Source: Bryobacteraceae bacterium
GTDB lineage: Bacteria > Acidobacteriota > Terriglobia > Bryobacterales > Bryobacteraceae
DNA length: 12,521 nt
Direction: 5' to 3'
Assembly: GCA_025929455.1 (NCBI GenBank)
Contig: JAICMB010000040.1
Location: 1-12,521, forward strand
The position numbers and the translations under genes were made by a program. This document shows positions 7,297 to 12,521 of this stretch, piece by piece (the first letter of the stretch is position 1; every line of letters starts with the position of its first letter). The notes below the pieces were generated by a model. It had not been told where the DNA came from. It saw only the letters and a program-made list of their open reading frames with translations, and ran no database searches.

Positions 7297-9347
7297 TGCG
7301 AATTGACCACCGCACGCGCGGTTTCGGCGAAGCCCAGCGCTGTGATCCGCTCCATGTATCTCTGGCTTAGCGCCCGGACGCTAAACCGGCTCGCGATCAA
7401 TTCGCGCGCCGCGTCTCCTAAACGGGCGCTTTGCGCGCGATCTTCCGCGAGTTCGCGCATGCAGTCCGCGGCGACGTTCACATCGGGGTCCGCCCATTCG
7501 TAACCACGATCTGAATCGAGAAAAGGATACTCATCCCGATTTACACGGATCAAGTTGTATGGGACCAACTTCGCGGTCGAGGGCGTGCAAAAATCACACA
7601 CGCCGGAATAATTGGTCACGATCGCAGTGCGTCCGTGGGCCATTGCTTCGGCAGGGCCGAATCCGAAGCCCTCGGAGCGGTGCAACGAGACGAAGCAATC
7701 GCACATTCGATACAGAGCGGCAAGCGCGGAGTCGCTCATTCTTTCGTCGATCACGCGAATGCGGTTGTCTCGTTCGATCTTTTCGGCGGCTCGCGCCCAA
7801 TGGAGGCGGTCGGCATCCGTTCGAACGTTATCGAGGTTATGAGTCTTTATTATCAGACCTACGGAGTCACTCTGCCGCGGAAACGCTTGCTGAAACGCCA
7901 TAATCGCGGCCAGCGGATTCTTCCGCTCAATGATCGACGTCACATCGAAACTGGACAGAAACAGGTACGTATCTTTGGCGTACCCGAACGCCGCGCGATC
8001 TAGCAGCCCCGACGGTGCGGTAGGGATAACGGCTTGGCCCATGTTCAACACCGGCCTGGCCGTGGCTGCGCTATAGATATCGGCGAGATACTGACTGGCT
8101 GTCCAGATCTCATCGACCATCGCAATCCCAGCCTCATGGACTTTCGACACCCGTGACAGTTCCCAATAGAACTGACCGATCAGGTAATCGTTCAGGCCCA
8201 GACGGTGAATGTTGCAGAAACAGCATTCGCATACGTTTTCTGGATTGAGATGCAGGATGTGCATCTTGCGGCGGGCATTGATGCGCACGGAAATGTTTCT
8301 ATCGCGCTCCGCCGCAAATCCGCTGCGCAGTAGCGAGTGATGCAGATCGAACACGGGAATGCCGCTGGCCAGCAACGTGTTGCGAGTATTCTCTCCGGCC
8401 CTGCTGAGCCCGCATACGGTATCGTGATCGCGGTACACCAGGACCGCAGTGTCGAGCACGGGCTCTGGTGGCTCGGGAGGCGCGAACTGCACCGGCGGAC
8501 CCGACATGACTGCCAGGCCGGAGTTCCCCGGTAGCTGCTGTAGAAACCAGGTCCGCACTGTTGCTTCAGGCACCGGGCCGCTCTGCGCGGCATCCTTGCG
8601 TATTGCGCCGTTCGCGGCGGCGGCGACATGTTCAAACGCGGTGGCAACAGCGCCTGGCCGCTGTCTCCAGAAATTAGACACATGCGATGGGATCAGCCGC
8701 GAGTGGCCCGACGATAACACCCCTTCGACGGCGCAGTAAGATAGCGACAGTAGCCGTTCACGTTCCGGCCGTGCCTCGACGAACGCAGGATACGCGCTTT
8801 TCAGAAACAGCAGCATGCCGCAGGTGATGGGCACGTCGCCGCCGGCCGCATCCTGATTGAGCAGATCGATAATCGCGCCGGGAACTAAAGCGCGCGCGAT
8901 ATGCGACTGCGGCACGAACGTGAAGAGATACCACGATAAAAATTCATAGTAGGAATCGCGCAACGTAGCCGGCTCAAACCCATATTGTTCCGCGGCGGTA
9001 ACCATAAACCGCGATACCGGCTTCGATGCCGCGCATGGTATCGCGCCGCATAATCCGGGGCGGTGGATGACATCATGTGCCAGGTCTATCTCGGGGGCGT
9101 TTAGCCAATCGATCAAGGGCAGCGGCAGCACGGCGTCGTAGGGCGCACGGCTGGGTAGCCATTGGTTCGCAAACCACAGGAGAGCCCGGCCTTCCGCTTC
9201 GTATTTGTGAGCCCCTTTTATAATCGGGCGCCCGTGCCGCTCCCATTGATCTTGAATCCAAGCGGGCGTGAGGGAATGTGGGGGCGCGCCCAGCCACAAT
9301 CGAAAACCGGGATTGTCTCGGCCCGTCACTTCAAAACGCAGCTTCAT
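7290..9347 (-). CDS. Glycosyltransferase with large N-terminal domain of unknown function
   Basis: 685 aa. The C-terminal half (about 298-685) is a GT-B glycosyltransferase: VLVYRDHDTVCGLSRAGENT near its start, LFLSSFDVTSIIERKNP at about 462-478 (nucleotide-binding region), GLIIKTHN at about 497-504, and the E-x7-E motif EGFGFGPAEAMAHG at about 559-572. The N-terminal half (about 1-285) was not recognised. It opens MKLRFEVTGRDNPGFRLWLG, is rich in Trp/Tyr, and resembles the helical N-terminal regions of some long polysaccharide-cluster glycosyltransferases. A Pro-rich linker (about 284-297, APPEPPEP) joins the halves. A cysteine cluster CECCFC at about 373-378 stands out and could bind metal. 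A good Shine-Dalgarno (AGGGA, about 7 nt before ATG) supports this start. It lies 55 nt after the methyltransferase stop and overlaps the tandem glycosyltransferase by 7 nt. Confidence 0.87.
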   Translation of the reverse strand: MKLRFEVTGRDNPGFRLWLGAPPHSLTPAWIQDQWERHGRPIIKGAHKYEAEGRALLWFANQWLPSRAPYDAVLPLPLIDWLNAPEIDLAHDVIHRPGLCGAIPCAASKPVSRFMVTAAEQYGFEPATLRDSYYEFLSWYLFTFVPQSHIARALVPGAIIDLLNQDAAGGDVPITCGMLLFLKSAYPAFVEARPERERLLSLSYCAVEGVLSSGHSRLIPSHVSNFWRQRPGAVATAFEHVAAAANGAIRKDAAQSGPVPEATVRTWFLQQLPGNSGLAVMSGPPVQFAPPEPPEPVLDTAVLVYRDHDTVCGLSRAGENTRNTLLASGIPVFDLHHSLLRSGFAAERDRNISVRINARRKMHILHLNPENVCECCFCNIHRLGLNDYLIGQFYWELSRVSKVHEAGIAMVDEIWTASQYLADIYSAATARPVLNMGQAVIPTAPSGLLDRAAFGYAKDTYLFLSSFDVTSIIERKNPLAAIMAFQQAFPRQSDSVGLIIKTHNLDNVRTDADRLHWARAAEKIERDNRIRVIDERMSDSALAALYRMCDCFVSLHRSEGFGFGPAEAMAHGRTAIVTNYSGVCDFCTPSTAKLVPYNLIRVNRDEYPFLDSDRGYEWADPDVNVAADCMRELAEDRAQSARLGDAARELIASRFSVRALSQRYMERITALGFAETARAVVNSQC

Positions 9348-9402
9348 CGGCGTTCCCTAGACAGAACCGCAGCCGTGACGAAGGGGCGGATTTGCTTCGC
9401 AC

Positions 9403-10212
9403 TTAGCGTTTCCTGAAGAACAGCATTATGGACGTCCATTGGACTTCGCCGTCGTTCAGTACGACATGACGGCGGCGCCGGTCTACGCCGCTCGGAACTA
9501 CGATTGAATCCACAAGATACTCGGGCGGCACGGTGGCCCAATCGACCTCCGACACCAACTGCAAGTTATCACAGGCATCTACTATGGACTCATAAATGCG
9601 AGTTCGGTTGAAGTACTCGACGTGATCATACTCGGGCAAAAGCAGATATTCAGTTGCGATGGCGACATGGCCGCCCGGCTTAGTCACACGACCCATCTCT
9701 CGCATCGCATCCGCGGCAACGGAATGTCCTCCGAAGTGTTCGATGCTGGACAAGCTCCAGCAGAAATCGAACTGCGCCTCCTTAAAATCGAGATGGGTTC
9801 CGCTGCCCACGACAAATTGAACGCGTGAGAAGTCCATCTGCTTCGGACACCACCGCTCTGGGCTGTGCATCACCTCGGCTTTGGCTTCCTGACCTCCCGC
9901 GCCCGTCGACCAGCGCTCGTTTCCGTACAGATCCAGGGCCGTTACGCTGCGAATGCGATCGCCAAAATAGAAGATGAGCGGCTCGCGGCCGGCGCCGACT
10001 CCCAGACCGCTAGAGGAGGTGTGCACGGCGCCCAGTTGCTGCAAGCCATAAATGCACTGCGTCCACTCCCAGCCCTTCCGATAAACGTGGCCGCCGTTGG
10101 TGTGCATAAATACGTGCTTATCGGTCGAATACGGTTCGAGCGCGCGGTGGCAGGACATCCACTCGTTATCCGAGTAGCGCGCGGGGTTACATAACTCGCA
10201 CAACGATGCCAT
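9403..10212 (-). CDS. Class I SAM-dependent methyltransferase
   Basis: 269 aa, Rossmann-fold methyltransferase, first gene of the - strand glycan cluster. Seen: SAM-binding motif I GLGVGAGREPLIFYF at about 69-83; post-I acidic strand TALDLYG at about 91-97 (D94 for the ribose); motif II region FDFCWSLSSIEHFGG at about 148-162; and VTKPGGHVAIATE at about 176-188, the usual motif III turn. The 65-residue N-terminal extension has CELC at about 5-8 and many aromatic residues, and precedes the fold. It may methylate a sugar hydroxyl or a glycan end, given three glycosyltransferases next to it; this is inference from context. A divergent glycosyltransferase starts less than 100 nt upstream, so both probably share a control region. 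Start ATG 10212 gives a complete fold. The Shine-Dalgarno is weak. Confidence 0.87.
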   Translation of the reverse strand: MASLCELCNPARYSDNEWMSCHRALEPYSTDKHVFMHTNGGHVYRKGWEWTQCIYGLQQLGAVHTSSSGLGVGAGREPLIFYFGDRIRSVTALDLYGNERWSTGAGGQEAKAEVMHSPERWCPKQMDFSRVQFVVGSGTHLDFKEAQFDFCWSLSSIEHFGGHSVAADAMREMGRVTKPGGHVAIATEYLLLPEYDHVEYFNRTRIYESIVDACDNLQLVSEVDWATVPPEYLVDSIVVPSGVDRRRRHVVLNDGEVQWTSIMLFFRKR

Positions 10213-10240
10213 GCGGAAAAAGCGGTGAGAAGATCAGTCT

Positions 10241-10260
10241 AACAAATGTGGGCGTTTGTT
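10241..10260. repeat. Inverted repeat between divergent methyltransferase and glycosyltransferase
   Basis: AACAAA (10241-10246) and TTTGTT (10255-10260) are perfect 6-nt arms around the 8-nt spacer TGTGGGCG. The repeat sits in the short gap between two divergent genes, where an operator would be expected. The arms are low-complexity A/T, so chance is possible. No convincing -35/-10 pair was found on either strand. Confidence 0.3.
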
Positions 10261-10304
10261 CCTGAACGAGTATCGCCTTGCCGGGCAACGTTACTATCGA
10301 CGAC

Positions 10305-11429
10305 GTGCGAGCTGTCGTGGACGGAACATCTCTGCTGCTCCGTAGCGCAGGGGTGAAGACGTACCAACATTACTGGATTGAACACCTGCAACGGACCGCG
10401 GGGCGCAATTTTCTATCCATTTTTCCGTACTTACGCCGATTGCGGGGGCTTAATCACGAAGGCTCGAATCAGCCGGACGTCAGCACCCGCCTGCGGCTAC
10501 TGCTTGTAGGAGCGGCGAATAGGCGGTTTTTCGGGAGTGACCGGCTCACGGAGACCATCGCGGGAAAGACCGACCTGTTTCACATCTCGCAACATCTTCT
10601 CAGCTTTCCGCGGCGGACTAAAATCACAGCAACGCTTTTTGACATGACCTGTTGGACTGCGCCGGAGACGCATACACCGGCCAACATCGCGGCAACCAAG
10701 GCGTACACGGAGCGCGTGCTACGGCGGGCGGACGCCGTAATCGCCATCTCGGAAAGCGCGCGGCAAGACGCCATTCGGATAGCAGGATTTTCGCCGCAGA
10801 AGATCGAGCGCATCTATCCGGGCGTTGCGGACGGCTTTTTCGGGCCCACGCGTGATTCGATATGCGATGCAAAGCGCGCATACCACTTATGTAAACCGTA
10901 CGTGCTTTGCGTGGGCGCGATCGAGCCTAGAAAGAACCTGGACCGTTTGCTCGACGCGTGGAAGGGCTTGCCGGAAGACGTGCGGGAGCACTACGAACTG
11001 GTGATTGCGGGACCGCTCATGTGGGGCGTTGAGCAAACCGGCGCGCGGCTGCTGCGGGGCGACAGCGGCATCCGCTACCTCGGATACACCGCCGAGGCGC
11101 TCTTGCCAGGGCTTACGGCTGGCGCGTACGCGTTTGCGTACCCTTCTTTGTACGAGGGTTTCGGCCTTCCGCTGGCGCAGGCGCTGGCGGCCGGCGTACC
11201 CGCGGTAACGTCCAATGTTTCCAGTCTGCCGGAGGTGGCGGGCGATGCCGCGTTATTGGCCGACCCGCGCAGCGTCGAGGAAATCCGGACGGCTTTGGAG
11301 AAGATGCTCACGTCGCCGAGCCTGCGCACCAAAATGGCGGCCGCGGCGCCCCTGCAGGCGGAGCGTTTCCGCTGGAGCGTGGCCGCCCGCCAGAGCTGGG
11401 ATCTGTTCATGCGCATCTGCTCTTGTTGA
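10305..11429 (+). CDS. Glycosyltransferase family 4 (GT1/GT4 mannosyl-type)
   Basis: 374 aa from GTG 10305. GT-B enzyme that transfers a sugar from a nucleotide donor, probably in cell-surface polysaccharide synthesis. Seen: N-terminal VVDGTSLLLRSAGVKTYQ (a usual family start, glycine-poor acceptor-side loop); DAVIAISESARQDAIRI at about 143-159; YVLCVGAIEPRKNLDRLLDA at about 201-220 (donor-binding strand with conserved E-P-R-K-N); RYLGYTAEALLPGL; YPSLYEGFGLPLAQALAAGV, the E-x7-E region; and SSLPEVAGDAALL. The second Glu of E-x7-E is Gln, a variant seen in many GT4 enzymes. The open frame reaches back to TTG at 10278; GTG 10305 was preferred because families of this type begin M-R-V/A-V-V-D-G-T. 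Divergent from the methyltransferase. The gmd remnant follows 52 nt downstream. Confidence 0.9.
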   Translation: MRAVVDGTSLLLRSAGVKTYQHYWIEHLQRTAGRNFLSIFPYLRRLRGLNHEGSNQPDVSTRLRLLLVGAANRRFFGSDRLTETIAGKTDLFHISQHLLSFPRRTKITATLFDMTCWTAPETHTPANIAATKAYTERVLRRADAVIAISESARQDAIRIAGFSPQKIERIYPGVADGFFGPTRDSICDAKRAYHLCKPYVLCVGAIEPRKNLDRLLDAWKGLPEDVREHYELVIAGPLMWGVEQTGARLLRGDSGIRYLGYTAEALLPGLTAGAYAFAYPSLYEGFGLPLAQALAAGVPAVTSNVSSLPEVAGDAALLADPRSVEEIRTALEKMLTSPSLRTKMAAAAPLQAERFRWSVAARQSWDLFMRICSC

Positions 11430-11464
11430 GCGCACAAACCGCATCGGCGAGCGCGCCCGGATTG

Positions 11465-11470
11465 TATAAT
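11465..11470 (+). promoter_or_regulatory. Candidate -10 box of gmd
   Basis: A perfect TATAAT lies 11 nt before the gmd ATG (11482) in a 52-nt gap. No -35 match is seen at 16-18 nt spacing. If used, the transcript would start within a few bases of the ATG, giving a very short leader. Confidence 0.35.
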
Positions 11471-11481
11471 AGAGCGAAACG

Positions 11482-11835
11482 ATGGCCAAGAAACGCGCGC
11501 TGATTACCGGAATAACGGGACAGGACGGCTCCTACCTGGCGGAGTTATTGCTTGACAAGGATTATTAGGTGCACGGGCTGGTGCGCCGGGTGGCGCTGGA
11601 AGATCCAAGCCACCGGCTTTCGCGCGCCGCCGATCTGGCCGACCGCGTTCAATTTCACGCCGGATCGCTCGAAAGCTTACCCAGTATTTTCAAGGTATTT
11701 GCGACGGTGGAGCCGCACGAGTGCTATCACCTGGCGGCACAAAGCTTCGTGAGTTACTCGTTTGAAGACGAGTTTTCGACGTTGAACACCAACATCAACG
11801 GCACCCACTTTGTGCTGGCCGCGATGAAAGCGGTC
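11482..11835 (+). pseudogene. gmd: GDP-mannose 4,6-dehydratase, broken (TAG at codon 29, 3' end lost)
   Basis: The intact enzyme converts GDP-mannose to GDP-4-keto-6-deoxymannose, precursor of GDP-fucose and GDP-rhamnose for surface glycans, and is usually about 320-370 aa. Seen: [20 protein letters not shown] (NAD(P) motif GxxGxxG), then LLDKDY, then an in-frame TAG (11566-11568) exactly where family members have Glu in 'GYEVHG'. The same frame goes on with VHGLVRR, FHAGSL, ECYHLAAQSFVSYSF and NTNINGTHFVLAAMKAV, all in family order. Similarity stops at about 11835, before the SSEMFG/YxxxK catalytic region, so there is no active site. After that the frame is antisense to a lacI remnant. Two independent lesions mark it as dead. 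Its place beside the glycosyltransferases suggests it once supplied their sugar donor. Confidence 0.85.
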
Positions 11836-12225
11836 GATCAGGTGGGAGCCCATCTCGGAGGTCATGACGGCGACGCCGTCCACTTTGCGCTCCAGCATGC
11901 GCTGCACGCAGACTTCGGTGCGTTCGGGGCTGTAGCCGGTATTGGCGACGATGACTTCGTATCCGTTGCGAACGGCCATATCTTCGAAAGACTTGACCAG
12001 TTCGGGGAAGAACGGGTTCGTGATGTCGGAGATGATGAGGCCGTACATGCGGCTGCGTCCGGAACCAAGCGCGCGGGCGTTTGTGTTGGGGTAATAACCG
12101 AGCGCCTCGATGGCGCGGCGCACGCGTTCGGCGGTCTTCGGCGCCACTTTGTTGGAACCATTGATGGTGCGGGATACCGTGGCGGTAGAGACCCGCGCCC
12201 GATCTGCGACGGCCTGGATGTTCAT
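11677..12225 (-). CDS. LacI-family transcriptional regulator, 3'-truncated remnant
   Basis: LacI/GalR repressors bind operators through an N-terminal helix-turn-helix and sense a sugar through a periplasmic-binding-protein-like core; full length is about 330-350 aa. Seen: MNIQAVADRARVSTATVSRT (HTH, 1-20), INGSNKVAPKTAERV and GYYPNTNARAL (hinge region, to about 53), then core start YGLIISDITNPFFPELVKSF at about 61-80 and KVDGVAVMTSE at about 114-124. Similarity ends at about residue 133 (near 11827). The remaining roughly 50 codons to the stop at 11677 are the reverse complement of gmd and have no LacI character. So the DNA-binding part is whole but most of the ligand and dimer core is missing. 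Start ATG 12225 was chosen over 12309 because the HTH begins at the N-terminus in this family and GGGGG lies just upstream. Divergent galT is the likely former target. Probably non-functional. Confidence 0.8.
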   Translation of the reverse strand: MNIQAVADRARVSTATVSRTINGSNKVAPKTAERVRRAIEALGYYPNTNARALGSGRSRMYGLIISDITNPFFPELVKSFEDMAVRNGYEVIVANTGYSPERTEVCVQRMLERKVDGVAVMTSEMGSHLIDRFHRGQHKVGAVDVGVQRRKLVFKRVTHEALCRQVIALVRLHRRKYLENTG

Positions 12226-12319
12226 TTGCCCCCGGGCGGCGTCCGGATGCGAGATAAGGCCGGACAATCCGCGATTCAGACAGAGGATAACCTGCCGCGT
12301 GCAATTCAAGTTATTGTGA

Positions 12320-12521
<202 letters not shown>

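Noticed and set aside
11424..11429. TGT-TGA at the end of the GT4 gene as a second Cys-Sec site
   Set aside because: What follows is Ala-His-Lys, not AEP. The protein is already full length for GT4, no SECIS-like hairpin follows, and read-through would run into the gmd start.
12226..12309. N-terminal extension of LacI to ATG 12309
   Set aside because: LacI-family proteins begin within a few residues of the HTH; the extra 28 residues have no family match.

Overview
The window is GC-rich, densely coded bacterial DNA with short gaps and many 4-nt ATGA-type overlaps. The general style fits Acidobacteriota (Solibacter/Bryobacter-like), but no marker here settles the taxonomy, so treat that as a weak inference. 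No rRNA, tRNA, CRISPR array or transposase is visible. Nothing in the window looks like a phage or integrative element.

Region 1 (2-4562, + strand) is a compact gene row. It starts with the C-terminal part of a radical SAM protein, followed by an ATP-grasp ligase, prolyl-tRNA synthetase (proS) and a class V PLP aminotransferase. The radical SAM gene is the highlight. Its apparent stop, TGA at 449-451, sits inside the sequence Cys-TGA-Ala-Glu-Pro, which matches the CUAEP tail of a known family of radical SAM selenoproteins. A hairpin with a GU-containing loop lies at the right distance for a bacterial SECIS element. The real stop is then TAG at 485-487, 2 nt before the ATP-grasp start codon. 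The radical SAM and ATP-grasp pair probably forms a little-characterised, selenium-dependent modification or biosynthesis system.

Region 2 (10212 down to 4559, - strand) is a polysaccharide or glycan gene cluster. In transcription order it holds a SAM methyltransferase, a 685-aa protein with an unknown N-terminal half and a C-terminal glycosyltransferase, a 745-aa tandem double glycosyltransferase, and a 167-aa coiled-coil protein of unknown function. The last three overlap. A GT4 glycosyltransferase (10305-11429, + strand) diverges from the methyltransferase.

Region 3 (11430-12521) is damaged. A gmd gene (GDP-mannose 4,6-dehydratase) carries an in-frame TAG at codon 29. It is cut off after about 118 codons, where it runs directly into the 3'-truncated end of an opposing LacI-family regulator. 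One deletion between two convergent genes, or a misassembly, explains this. Divergent from lacI is the start of galT (galactose-1-phosphate uridylyltransferase). A near-ideal LacI-family operator lies between them, so the regulator remnant probably once controlled galT.
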